From assembly GCF_045679555.1 (NCBI RefSeq), contig NC_092096.1, positions 28,528,364 through 28,592,363 of the forward strand: DNA of 64,000 nt, given 5' to 3'. This DNA is from Salvelinus alpinus. Its lineage: Eukaryota > Chordata > Actinopteri > Salmoniformes > Salmonidae. Of the stretch, positions 22,920 through 35,000 are shown in pieces; the stretch's first letter is position 1; the number at the start of each line of letters is the position of its first letter. The translations under genes and the position numbers were made by a program. The notes under the pieces are model-generated. The model was not told the origin of the DNA. It searched no databases and saw only the letters and a program-made list of their open reading frames with translations.

Positions 22920-23160
22920 GGTGAGTTCCAAAAGTATTGGGACAGTGATACATTTTGTGTTGTTTTAGCTCTGTACTCCAGCACTTTTGAAGTGATACAA
23001 TGACTATGAGGTTAAAGTGCAGACTGTCAGCTTTAATTTGAGGGTATTTACATCCATATCAGGTGAACCTTTTAGACGTTATAGTACCCCCATTTAGGGG
23101 ACCAAAAGTATTGGGACAATTTCACTTACACTGTGTGTATAAAACATGAAGGACCCGTTC
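22920..23160. mobile_element. Tc1-like terminal fragment
   Basis: The motif gttccaaaagtattgggaca and its partner caaaagtattgggacaattt belong to a Tc1-like family. Parts of it (cagcacttttgaagtgatac, cagactgtcagctttaattt) recur at 24402-24474 and inverted near 38900-38970. No transposase is left in this copy. Confidence 0.6.
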
Positions 23161-23179
23161 CTAATATTGAGTTGCTCTG

Positions 23180-23885
23180 AACTCTGGAGGAGCTGAGAAC
23201 TCACTGCCATCCAATGAAACAGTAAAGAACTCCTCAGCCAAGACAACGAAGAAGTACATCTGCAAACAGTGTTCCACCAAAGGGAACATGAAAGAACATA
23301 AACGTGTTCACACAGAGGAAAAGCTGTTTCATTGCGACCAGTGTGAGAAGAAATTCAAAAATCAAAGGGTACTCTAATACTGCACCAACGTGTCCACACA
23401 GGAGAAAGACCATATCTTTGCTCACATTTTGGCAGGGGGTTTATGACATCTGGGACCTTTAACTTCCCTTATACTTACTCATACTGGGGAGATACCATTC
23501 ACCTGTTCTATATGTGGGAGGAGATTTATCCAACAGCAATTACTAACACACCACCTCAGGATGCATACAGGGGAGAAATCATACTTACTGTATGTAGCAT
23601 TTGTGGAAATACATTTTATTCCTCAGGGGCCTTGTTGGTACACTCATGAACACACATGGGTAAATGCCCCCACAGATGTCAACTTTGTGGGAAGATGTTT
23701 AGAATGTATTGGATACTCATGTTGCAGCGAATGACTCACACAGGCGAGCTCCCATTCCCCTGCTCTCATTGTGAAAAACGCTTCATCTCAAAAGCGCTCT
23801 AAGATGACATGCTTATTCATACTGGAGAGAAACCTCATCCGTGTCTATGTGGGAAGCGGTCTAATTTGAGAATCCATAAATAAAA
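23180..23885 (+). pseudogene. Degraded second copy of the zinc-finger exon
   Basis: Starting with ctctggaggagctgag, this aligns with the finger exon at 21270-21990. Recognisable relics are KKYICK, MKEHKRVHTEEKLFHCDQCE, a CSICGR finger, [13 protein letters not shown], a FPCSHCEKRF finger and HTGEKPHPCLC. It has many stops and frameshifts and ends with aatccataaataa. It is a tandem partial duplication without upstream exons. It is useful because it preserves bases missing from gene 1. Confidence 0.85.
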
Positions 23886-24401
23886 CTCATAGGCCATAGT
23901 TCAGGTAGTTGTCTTGTTCGAACACAACATTTCTTCATAGATGTTCATTTTCAAACTCTGTTTGACTCTCTCAAAGCCTTTTTTAAGTTCTTGGTTGTTT
24001 TTCATTTAAATATGGACTCAACCACAATCTTGTATTTTTTGTAAATTGATGTGTCCATTGTTGAAAACCCTGGCCTGGAGAAATGGTCCATACAATCCAG
24101 GATCCTTGAGACGTCCCAATTGAAGTTTAAATTTAAAATGGTTAAGGTAAGGGTTATGTAGGGGTTAAGGTTTAGGGTAGGGATATCCCAAGTATCCCAG
24201 ATAGCACTTACCCTGAAAAAAATATTTATGTGAAGGCAGATATTTGTATGAAGGAGTCTTTATTTTAACTTTCATTGTTAGACATTTGAACATTCTAGAT
24301 AGTTTAGTGCCACTGGATAGTTGTATCAATATGCTTGTGTCAACTTCCAGGGATACTCACACGCTCTTCCTAAAGGTGTGCATACACATGTGAAATAGGG
24401 G
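23886..24401. other. No gene seen
   Basis: AT-rich sequence with a gttaaggtaagggttatgta-type simple stretch near 24140-24185. Nothing coding was recognised. Confidence 0.4.
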
Positions 24402-24474
24402 CTCCAGCACTTTCGATTTGAAGTGATACAATGACTATGAGGTTAAAGTGCAGACTGTCAGCTTTAATTTGAGG

Positions 24475-25036
24475 AGACAGTTTGCGCTGTTCTGTGAAGG
24501 GGGTAGTACACAGCGTTGTATGAGATCTTCAGTTTCTTGGCAATTTCTGGCATGGAATAGCCTTCATTTCTCAGAACAAGAATAGACTGACGAGTTTCAG
24601 AAGAAAGTTCTTTGTTTCTGGCCATTTTGAGCCTGTAATCGAATCCACAAATGCTGATACGCCAGATACTCAACTAGTCTAAAGAAGGACAGTTTTATTG
24701 CTTCTTTAATCAACCCAACAGTTTTCAGCTGTGCTAACATAATTGCAAAATGGTTTTCTAATGATCAACTAGCTTTTTAAAATGATAAACTTGGATTAGC
24801 TAACACAACGTGCCATTGGAACACAGGAGTGATAGTTGCAGATAATGGGCCTCTGTTGCCTATGTAGATATTCCATTAAAAATCTGCCGTTTCCAGCTAC
24901 AATAGTCATTTACAACATTAACAATGTCAACACTGTATTTCTGATCAATTTGATGTTATTTTAATGGACAAAAAATAGCTTTTCTTTCAAAAACTAGGAT
25001 ATTTCTAAGTGGCCCCAAACTTTTGAACGGTAATAT
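24475..25036 (-). mobile_element. Tc1-like element, 3' half
   Basis: The minus strand starts at an outer end reading CCGTTCAAAAGTTTGGGGCC and encodes the transposase N-terminus MARNKELSSETRQSILVLRN followed by EIAKKLKISYNAVYYPLHRT. The frame fails right after and the rest is missing. It is fused at 24474 to a piece of another Tc1 family (24402-24474). Confidence 0.75.
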
Positions 25037-25041
25037 ATATA

Positions 25042-26585
25042 CACTGCTCAAAAAAATAAAGGGAACACTAAAATAACACATCCTAGATCTGAATGAATGA
25101 AATATTCTTATTAAATACTTTTTTCTTTACATAGTTGAATGTGCTGACAACAAAATCACACAAAAATGATCAATGGAAATCAAATTTATCAACCCATGGA
25201 GGTCTGGATTTGGAGTCACACTCAAAATTAAAGTGGAAAACCACACTACAGGCTGATCCAACTTTGATGTAATGTCCTTAAAACAAGTCAAAATGAGGCT
25301 CAGTAGTGTGTGTGGCCTCCACGTGCCTGTATGACCTCCCTACAACGCCTCGGCATGCTCCTGATGAGGTGGCGGATGGTCTCCTGAGGGATCTCCTCCC
25401 AGACCTTGACTAAAGCATCCGCCAACTCCTGGACAGTCTGTGGTGCAACGTGGCGTTGGTGGATGGAGCGAGACATGATGTCCCAGATGTGCTCAATTGG
25501 ATTCAGGTCTGGGGAACGGGCGGGCCAGTCCATAGCATCAATGCCTTCCTCTTGCAGGAACTGCTGACACACTCCAGCCACATGAGGTCTAGCATTGTCT
25601 TGCATTAGGAGGAACCCAGGGCCAACCGCACCAGCATATGGTCTCACAAGGGGTCTGAGGATCTCATCTCGGTACCTAATGGCAGTCAGGCTACCTCTAG
25701 CGAGCACATGGAGGGCTGTGCGGCCCCCCAAAGAAATGCCACCCCACACCATGACTGACCCACCGCCAAACCGGTCATGCTGGAGGATGTTGCAGGCAGC
25801 AGAACGTTCTCCACGGTGTCTCCAGACTCTGTCATGTGCTCAGTGTGAACCTGCTTTCATCTGTGAAGAGCACAGGGCGCCAGTGGCGAAATTTGCCAAT
25901 CTTGGTGTTCTCTGGCAAATGCCAAACGTCCTCCACGGTGTTGGGCTGTAAGCACAACCCCCACCTGTGGATGTCAGGCCCTCATACCACCCTCATGGAG
26001 TCTGTTTCTGACCGTTTGAGCAGACACATGCACATTTGTGGCCTGCTGGAGGTCATTTTGCAGGGCTCTGGCAGTGCTCCTCCTGCTCAAAGGCGGAGGT
26101 AGCGGTCCTGCTGCTGGGTTGTTGCCCTCCTACGGCCTCCTCCACGTCTCCTGATGTACTGGCCTGTCTCCTGGTAGCGCCTCCATGCTCTGGACACTAC
26201 GCTGACAGACACAGCAAACCTTCTTGCCACAGCTCGCATTGATGTGCCATCCTGGATGAGCTGCACTACCTGAGCCACTTGTGTGGGTTGTAGACTCCGT
26301 CTCATGCTACCACTAGAGTGAAAGCACCGCCAGCATTCAAAAGTGACCAAAACATCAGCCAGGAAGCATAGGAACTGAGAAGTGGTCTGTGGTCACCACC
26401 CGCAGAACCACTCCTTTATTGGGGGTGTTTTTCCACCTGTTGTCTATTCCATTTGCACAACAGCATGTGAAATTTACTGTCAATCAGTGTTGCTTCCTAA
26501 GTGGACAGTTTGATTTCACAGAAGTGTGATTGACTTGGAGTTACATTGTGTTGTTTAAGTGTTCCCTTTATTTTTTTGAGCAGTG
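25042..26585 (-). mobile_element. Tc1-like transposon, near complete
   Basis: Termini CACTGCTCAAAAAAATAAAG and its inverse lie between TA dinucleotides, giving 1.54 kb. The minus-strand transposase runs from about 26350 (MVTFECWRC, then [20 protein letters not shown]) to 25300. The C-terminal 150 codons (25752-25300) are open, with MQDNARPHVAG and SPDLNPIEHIWD carrying the second Asp and the Glu of the DD34E triad. The first Asp region (LFTDESRF) lies in a damaged stretch near 25840. A deletion near 26085 and a frameshift between 25752 and 26087 inactivate it. It abuts the preceding Tc1 fragment. Confidence 0.88.
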
Positions 26586-26589
26586 TATA

Positions 26590-26832
26590 TATAGTACCAG
26601 TCAAAAGTTTGGACACACCTGCTCATTCCAGGGGTTTTCTTTATTTTAAAAATGTTCTACATTGTAGAATAATAGTGAAGTCATCAAAACAATGAAGTAA
26701 CAGATATGGAATCATGTAGTTACCAAAAAAGTGTTAAACAACTGGAAATATGTTATATTTGAGATTCTTCAAAGTAGCCACCCTTTGCCTTGATGACAGC
26801 TTTGCACATTCTTGGCATTATATTATATAATT
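26590..26832. mobile_element. Tc1-like left-arm fragment
   Basis: Begins TACCAGTCAAAAGTTTGGAC after a TATATAG target and runs through agtagccaccctttgccttg, which is the 3' end of the transposase on the minus strand. The rest is missing. The MITE at 40035-40267 belongs to a related family. Confidence 0.7.
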
Positions 26833-27304
26833 ATATTGTACATCGCCCTGAGAAAGTTGTCACCATTTATTGACTAAGTAGCCATTCTGTTATTTTCCCC
26901 TTGGTAAGGTGATCGGTTGTTAAGGAACTTTGGGCACAGACTTCACAATGACACTGAGGTTTTACTTAGTGCACTGCCAACTGTACTGTACTCTGTGAGC
27001 ACAGTAGGGTTAACATGATGTAAGCATGTTGTGTAGGCTGTTCTGTACCTGAAATAATGAAGAAGAAAATGTTTTAACGCAACTATCAAGTTGTCCTTTT
27101 AATAATCGTTAATGTGTTTTGGGGCAAGCTCTTGATGCATGTTGGAACGGAGTCCTCCCTTTTCTCCTGCATAGTCACCCGTTCAAGTGTCCTTGTCTGA
27201 GGAATGTTTATTTTTATTTTCAGTCCCTCAGTCAGGTACCTGATTCCCATCTGGTTCATGCTGGGCTGAAGTGCAATTGGGTACACTTTGTTTTCCATTG
27301 TAGT
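26833..27304. other. No gene seen
   Basis: I see only short overlapping frames on both strands at 27086-27394, without recognisable motifs. Confidence 0.35.
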
Positions 27305-27648
27305 CAGACCTGGGTTCAAATACAATTTCAAATATCTCAACTTTCACCTACATTGTCCAATATTCAGTTATCTTTTATTTCAGAAGACAAGTAGTTGAAT
27401 ATTTTAATGTATTTGAAAATACTAAAATACACTGACTCAAATCCAATCCCATGCATTTAACCCAGGTATTTGAAAATAGTATTTAAAATAAGTGTTTGAA
27501 AATACTCTTACTATTAGTTTTTTTTTTTACAAATAGCCATTCAAATACTCAAATAGAAGTACTTGTTTTGTTTTTGAAAATACGCAAATACACTGAAAAA
27601 TGTATTTTAAATATCAGATATCGAAATACATATTTGAACCCAGGTCTG
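27305..27648. mobile_element. MITE with CAGACCTGGGTTCAAATA termini
   Basis: The left terminus cagacctgggttcaaata is perfectly mirrored by tatttgaacccaggtctg at the right. The interior is full of aaatac/gtatttgaaaat palindromic segments. A shorter relative is at 18534-18700. Confidence 0.75.
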
Positions 27649-27951
27649 ATTGTAATAAATGATCACTCAGTAATTGTCTGTGATGACTCAATCATTTCTA
27701 AATTAACTAATACTACAGCATGTGTATGATATATGTATATTATTATGTACATGAGGCTACATTTATTATCCATCATACACTTAAAGTTTTTATTAAGTGT
27801 GGGAAATGATTTACTCGGATGAGCAACATGAGACTACGTTTGAAAACTCGTAAGAAATAACTAATTGGATCTTTGTCAGAATGAAGTGATTTTTACATTT
27901 GTGTTAGGTGTTTGTATTTCTCCTTGAGCTCATTGTATTATAGGTAATGTA

Positions 27952-29280
27952 CAATGAACAAAAATATAAATGCAACAAGTGTTGGTTTCATGAGCTGAAA
28001 TAAAAGATCCCAGAAATCTTCCATATGCACAAAAGCTTATTTCTCTGAAATTTGGTGCACAAATTTTTTTACATCCCTGTTGGTGAGCATTTCTCCTTTG
28101 AAAAGATAATCCATCCACATTTTAAAAAATAAAATGTAAAAAATAATGTTTTTAACCTTTATTTATACAGGTTTTTCTCATTGAGATAATATCTCTTTTC
28201 CAAGCGAGACCTGGTCCAATAGCAGCAGGGGGAACAACGTTTCAGACAAAACAACTTACATACACTAACACATCATTAATCAAAACTATAAACACACATA
28301 CAATACAACAAAACATTTTACATTAAAAACACGACAGTCTTGACTAAAAACAGCTGGCCTAAAAACAATTGCTCTTCTATGATATATACATCGATCAAGT
28401 GTTTAAACTCCACAAACGAATCTAGATCATCACATTTTTAAATGTTCAGGAGAGAATTCCAGGACAATGGTGCTAAGTAGCTAAAACTATTTCTACCATG
28501 ACTTGTTCTAATTTTTGGTACTGTTAGAACCAAATGAGAATGGGACCGTAATTTATATTTATTTACCGACCTGACTAAAAAATAACAGGTAAAATGGCAT
28601 TTTACCCAATATGGCCATAAATCAGTGTATACCAGTGTTTAAGCCTACGCAGGGTCAATGACGGCCAGCCAACAGCGCTGTAGAGATCACAATGTGTTAG
28701 ACGTTTTTGATTTGTAATGAACCTGAAGGCTGCATGATACACTAAACCAAGTGATAGGTGTGGCATATCAAAAAGCTGATTAAACAGCGTGATCATTATA
28801 CAGGTGCACCTTGTGCTGGGGACATAAAATGGCCACTCTAAAATGTTTTGTCACACAACACAAGGATCTGTACACAAATGTCCTTGTTTTTCCATGGCCT
28901 GCATGCTCACCAGATATGTCATCCATTGAGCATGTTTGGAATACTCTGGATTGACGTGTACAATACCGTGTTCCAATATCCAGAAACATCGCACAGCCAT
29001 TGAAGAGGAGTGGGACAACATTCCACAATCAACTCCTTGCACAACTTTATGCGAAGGAGATGTGTCGCGGTGCATGAAGCAAATGGTGGTCACACCAGAT
29101 ACTGACTAGTTTTCTGATCTACGCCCCTACTTTTTTTTTTAAGGTATCTGTGACCAGCATATCTGTATTCCCAGTCATATGAAATCCCTAGATTAGGGCC
29201 TAATTTATTCATTTCAATTGATTGATTTCCTTAACTCAGCTAAATCTTTGAAATTGTTGCATTTATATATTTGTTCAGGA
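27952..29280 (+). mobile_element. Tc1-like element with nested LINE
   Basis: Inverted termini (tgaacaaaaatataaatgca and tgcatttatatatttgttca) bound the element. A LINE fragment (28115-28753) sits in its 5' part; without it the sequence reads through. The plus strand keeps a transposase C-terminus near 28860-29110 (WPACSPDMSSIEHVWNTLD, then a stop, later CMKQMVVTPDTD). The first two thirds of the gene are deleted. Confidence 0.78.
28115..28753 (-). mobile_element. L2/CR1-type LINE 3' fragment, nested
   Basis: Minus strand: end of the RT ORF (LGLVYHAAFRFITNQKRLTH then CDLYSAVGWPSLTLRRLKHW) followed by a 3' UTR that ends cctgtataaataaaggtt. It is severely 5'-truncated. It inserted between ccatccac and ggtgtggc of the surrounding Tc1 element. 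The CDLYxxVGWPSL signature is shared with the LINE at 50984-54497. Confidence 0.75.
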
Positions 29281-29296
29281 TACTTAACAATAAAAA

Positions 29297-31000
29297 GCTG
29301 AAATGTCTTGAGTCAATAAGTATTCAACCCCTGTAACGGCTGTCCTCGCTGACAGAAGGAGAGGACCAAAACGCAGAGTGGTTAGTGTTCATTATTTAAT
29401 GAAAGTCAACAAAACACTTCAAAATACAAAACAACCAACAAATGTGACAAAACCGAAACAGTCCTGTGTGGCACAAAACCTGACACAGGAACAAACACCC
29501 ACAAAACACACGTGAAACCCAGGCTGCCTAAGTATGATTCTCAATCAGGGACAACGATTGACAGCTGCCTCTGATTGAGAATCATACCCGGCAGAACACA
29601 AACATCCCAACATAGAAAATCACACATAGACAAACCCACCCAACTCACGCCCTGACCAACTAAATAAATACAAGACAAAAGAAAACAGGTCAGGAACGTG
29701 ACAACCCCTTTGTTATGGCAAGCCTAAATAAGTTCAGGAGTAAAAATTAGCTTAACAAGTCACAAGTTGCATGGACTCACTCTGTGTGCAATAAAAGTAT
29801 ATAACGTTTTTAAAAGATTACCTAATTTATATACCCCACACATACAATTATCTTTAAGGTCTCTCCGTCGAGCAGTGAATTTCAACAACAGATTCAACCA
29901 CAAAGACCAGCAAGGTTTACCGGTGCCTCATAAAGAAGGGCACCTATTATTAGATGGTTAAAAATTAAATAAAATGCAGACAGTGTATAGTTCTTTGAGC
30001 ATGGTGAAGTTATTAATTACACTTTGGATGGTGTATCAATCACTAAAAATATACAGGCGTCCCACTCAGTTGCCGGAGAGGAAGAAAACCTAAGGATTTT
30101 GCCCAACGAGTCCAATGGTGACTTCAAAACAGAGTTTAATGGCTATGATAAGAGAAAACAACATTGCAGTTACTCCACAAAACTCATCGAATGGACAGAG
30201 TCAAAAGAAGGAAGCCTGTACAGAATACGAATATTCCAAAACATGCATCCTGTTTGCAACAAGGCACTAAAGTAATACTGCAAAAATACAAAGTGTTATG
30301 TTTGGGACAAGTCCAATACAACACATTACTCAGTACCCATCTCCTTATTTTCAAGCATACTGGTGGCTATATCATGTTATGTGTATGCTTGTAATCGTTA
30401 AGGACTGAGGAGTTTTTCAGGATGAAAAAGAAACAGAATGTAGCGAAGCACAGTCAAAATCCTAGGGGAAAACCTGTTTGTCTGCTTTCCACCAGACACT
30501 GGGAGATGAATATACCTTTCAGCAGGACAATAGCCTAAAACACAAGCCCAAAACAACACTGGAGTTGCTTACCAAGAAACCATGAATGTTCCTGAGTGGC
30601 TGAGTTACAGTTTTGACTTAAATCTATTTGAAAATCTATGGCAAGATCTGAAAATGGTTGTCTAGCAATGATCAGAAACGAACTTGACAGAGTTTGAAGA
30701 ATTTTGAATTTTTTTTATCTTAGAGACTTACCCAGAAAGACTCACAGCTGTAATCACTGCCAAAGGTGCTTCTACAAAGTTTTGACTCAGGGGTGTGAAT
30801 ACTTATGTAAATGAGATATTTATGTATTTCATTTTCAATACATTTGCAAAAATGTCTAAAAACATATTTTCACTTTGTCATTATGGTGTATTGTGTGTAG
30901 ATGTGAGATTTTTATTCATTTAAAACAATTTGAATTCAGGCTGTAACACAACAAAATGTGGAATAAGTCAAGGGGTATTAATACTTTCTGAAGGCACTGT
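29297..31000 (+). mobile_element. Tc1-like transposon, decayed, with nested solo LTR
   Basis: The right end gaatactt...aaggcactgt region (30970-31000) and the inner sequence (gagtcaataagtattcaacc, ttgttatggcaagcctaaat) belong to the Tc1 family whose MITE is at 22543-22770. Plus-strand transposase relics are scattered over 29810-30800 (SLRRAVNFNNRFNHKDQQG; later a stretch starting tttcagcaggacaatagcct for the QDN catalytic region) with many stops. The left terminus is lost. The solo LTR at 29332-29703 interrupts it. Confidence 0.78.
29332..29703 (-). mobile_element. Solo LTR, 372 bp
   Basis: On the minus strand it begins TGTCACGTTCCTGACC and ends CCGTTACA, and it is flanked by the 5-bp duplication ACCCC (29327-29331 and 29704-29708). 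An attaaataatg stretch near the 3' end fits a polyadenylation signal. It contains a near-palindrome (tgattctcaatcagggac and gattgagaatcat). TG...CA ends and a 5-bp duplication indicate a solo LTR rather than a DNA MITE. Relatives: 5585-6359 and 46283-48890. Confidence 0.8.
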
Positions 31001-32015
31001 TTGTTGAAATATGGGTGGTATTACCCTCCAGTTCATTCCTTTAAGTCAAAGTTGTTTAAAGACTTCCTCCAGCTACGTCATCGGCCTCGAACCTTGCTTG
31101 AGGAACAATATAGAAGCAATATAGAACAAAATACGTTTTGTTAAGTAAATCAGGTGACAAATCAGGTGAAAAGGAGACTGGAGTGCCACTTTAACAAAAA
31201 AAGTGGAACAGCTTATGTTATCCCTGCCATTCAACGCCCTTCAACATAAAAAAAGGTGCTTAACCTGTTCCATAGTGTGTTTGTTGTTCTATAGATATAT
31301 GGTGCTTTTCTTACCTTACACATGAGCTTTGGTCACACCCATATTTACATGGTCCACTGGCACTGTGTAGTTCTACATTTTTGCTGGTGAAACAGTAAAA
31401 GGCACAGATTCTACTGGCTTTGGGATACAGTCGTGCATTACTTCAAACACTCAAAGTTTGATTTTATAGAATTATAAACTTTGGGAGGAACAATGCGTTT
31501 TTGCACAAATATCCGTCCTTCCATGGCTCTGCCAGTTCTTGGAATCACACTTTTTTATTAAGTCAAATTAGTGATATCTGATCTTTGGAGAAACTTCATC
31601 TTAGAATAACATCAGAATACAAGTGTTCTCATTCTGAATACATCAGAACAACATCAGAATACAATGTATGAGTGTTGTCATACTGATGGTTTCCACGATT
31701 ATGATATTATCATTCATTTTGTAAATCTATGAATTTTGTGATGTCCACTTTTGATAATCATGATATTTAATTATAATATACTTCTGTTATTAGCTCTGCT
31801 CACATTGTTGAATTACGTCCACTTGTTGTGTATGTACTCTGATTACGCACCATTGTTCTTGTGTATGTGTGTCAACACAGAGCTAATAATGGCATTTAAC
31901 CAAAATGTACGCTTCTCTGCATACCACTTCTTTTTACATATATGTTTTTGGGCATTGTCGATATCATAGCTGATGTACATGGTGTTAATCAATCCTCTTT
32001 CTATCTCCTATTTAG
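31001..32015. other. Upstream of the GT6 exons; transmembrane exon not found
   Basis: The first exon(s) of the glycosyltransferase gene, coding for the cytoplasmic tail and membrane anchor, should lie in or before this region. A hydrophobic frame at 31751-31890 (YNILLLLALLTLLNYVHLLC) is a possibility, but I could not find a suitable donor, so I do not call it. Confidence 0.35.
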
Positions 32016-35000
32016 AGTCCTGGTTTTAACATATAACATAACATACTCATCATTTGGGTAAGATCGGAACTTCTTTAGTGTTCATTTGTTTGTAACTTTG
32101 TCAATGATATAATCCTATCTTGATAGAAATCCCATCCCGTAAATAATCCCATCAGAAAGACACTATGCCATCATCTATTTTATAGGTGATTGCTGAAATG
32201 TAGCCTTCTAAAAAAGCCCCGTGGGCTCATGACAATGAGAGTCAGGACCACAGATTAAGATCTAATTTGAGATCACATTTTCTGATTACATTACCATTGT
32301 AAATATGTAAATAATTACATTTTACACTTCTTTTCTGTTTGATTTGACATACTAGTTAAGTCCCCGAAAATGTTACTTTTTATCTTCAACAGTGAGATGA
32401 AAAATATGGATGTCAGAGTTGTAGAAGTTTTGGGGTAAGACATAATAAACAAACAACTTATTTTTGTATACTTTTTTTGTGAACCCCTAACCCTCCACAA
32501 CCTCTCCTGATGCCATCATTCAGTATTAACACAGTATTAACATTGAACCCCCTCTGAAGGTTGTGTCAGCAGGACCCTGTCAATTTCAGGCGGGAAAACT
32601 GTAGTTGTAGGTCCCGGGACATGCTGTCCCCACAGGGGTGAGACTCTTCTTTGGTCTACTCTAATATAATCATCTCACCCGATACCATCTCTTTGCAAAA
32701 CTCACCAACTGCAGCCATTTTGAAAGCAGTACGCTATTTTACAATGTCATTTTTTGCATGGTCTTTTCAGACTCCTGTATAAGCAGCCCAGTGTGTTAAT
32801 GGGGTAAGTTATTATGAATGTATTATTGTTAGTAGTAGACATAGTATCAGTAGGAGAAGGTGCATTTGGAAGTACAGGAAATGTAGTCACTATGAAAGAG
32901 TTGCTTATGATGCATTGAATATCTCTGGGCGTTCACAAGCTTTTAACATATCTTTTGTTTTTTTAGGCGCACCAATGTGGTAACTGTTACCCCTTGGTTG
33001 GCACCAATTGTCTGGGAAGGCACCTTTAATCACTTGATTGTTGACAGCATTTACAAGCCTATGCACCTCAGCATTGCCACAACCGTCTTTGCTGTTGGCA
33101 AGTAAGTAGTCTCACACACGTCAGCCGTCCCTACCAGGATGTCTGGTAGCACTGAGCCTTAAATGTAGAATAACATTCGTAGTCGGTCATCAAATATTTC
33201 TGTAAAAAAACAATGATAAAGCCTTTCATTCCTATTTTTTTCTCATTGTGTTCCCATTTTGAACCATTTCATGTGTCTGAAGGTAGAACTCCGCATATCC
33301 GGCAGGCCCAGAGAGAAAATCAAGTGCACGTATAGGTCTACCGCTGGCCAATCAGATACCTCATATCAACGTGTCTTTATGGTTTCCTCGAGCCTTAGGC
33401 TGTATAAAGAAGCCTCAAGCACACAACAAAGTTGATACTGTGAAATTTCGAAACCTGTAAAGTCATGACTAGAGAGAGACTCAAGGGCACATCAACATAT
33501 TTTCCACCCAGTCTGCTCAGGGATTCGAGGCTACCATGAGTAACAACATGAATTGGTGCATGAGGCAGAAATAATGCAGTGCAACTTGAGTTTCGCCATC
33601 AGCTGGAAGAATGTCCCCTTTTTGTCAGCGGAGCGAGGGAGAGCGGAGGGACGATAAGTCGGATGAGAGACAGCCTCACCGCTGCTCTCTCCCTCCCTCC
33701 CTCCCCTCAGAATGGCCCCATCAGATGCAGACTATCAATCCAGTAAAATAAATAAATAAAAAGCAAATGATTATGCTCACTCAGCTGTGCCTCACAAGTA
33801 ATACAACAAATTATATATTACCAGTGTGATCATGTACCTATAATTTTTAAATATAATTTCAAAATGGTCTGAGAAGAACAGCATTGGCAGGGCAATTCAA
33901 GCATAGCCAATATGCAGTGATGATAATGTATTGGGCCTATAGCCTATTGCACAAACCACATTGCTACAGAACTGTTTTTATATGTTAATGTTGCTTAGGC
34001 ATAGCCACGGGCAGTAGGGGTGCTGAGGGTGCTGCAACACCCCCTGATAAATTGAAAAACATCTTCCTGCGGCCATATTTTTCAAGTCATCTGAGTTGTA
34101 GATCTCAGCTTGATGCTGTTAAAACAGGTACAACGTAATCATATTGGATGATAAATAACCTAGCTATGGCAGCTATTAGTCTACTATAGCGCCAGTCGGC
34201 TTGGTTGGTTGCTCTCGTCTCTCCCTCCCTCCTCCCTGTTCCCTGTGTCACTCACTCACACTCACAGTAACTTACACATAGATCATGGCCCCTGCTAGAC
34301 CATCGCTTCTTTTTACCTTTCTCTACCTCCTGGGTACATAAAAATACATGTCACATGGACATGTACAAGAGTGACCGGTAAAAATAGGTTCAAACTTAGT
34401 TCGCACTTTCTCTGGTTAGCTGAGAAGAAATGTTTAAAAAATGTACAACCCACACATTTTGTTCTTAAATGTTCCTCACTGTAAGTTCCACACTTTGACT
34501 GCCAACCTTTGAGTGCCTTAGTCTCCACCTTTGAGTGCCTTAGTCTCCACTACACCCTTTTCCCAAACTAGTGAGTCTCAGTCTCAGCAGGCCTACCTCA
34601 AAGTTGTAAAATATCTTGATTTAGATTATACAGTCGTGGCCAAAAGTTTTGAGAATGACACAAATATTAATTTCCACAAAGTTTGCTGCTTCAGTTTCTT
34701 TAGATATTTTTGTCAGATGTTACTATGGAATACTGAAGTATAACTACAAGCATTTCATAACTGTCAAAGGCTTTATTGACAATTACATGAAGTTGATGCA
34801 AAGAGTCAATATTTGCAGTGTTGACCCTTCTTTTTCAAGACCTCTGCAATCCGCCCTGGCATGCTGTCAATTAACTTCTGGGCCACATCCTGACTGACGG
34901 CAGCCCATTCTTGCATAATCAATGCTTGGAGTTTGTCAGAATTTGTGGGGTTTTGTTTGTCCACACGCCTCTTGAGGATTGACCACAAGTTCTCAATGGG

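Noticed and set aside
29332-29703. DNA-transposon MITE interpretation
   Set aside because: TG...CA ends, a 5-bp duplication and a late polyadenylation-like signal fit a solo LTR better; the internal near-palindrome alone does not make it a MITE.
31751-31969. Hydrophobic frame as the GT6 membrane-anchor exon
   Set aside because: No GT donor in the required phase could be placed, and the hydrophobic pattern is in AT-rich sequence.
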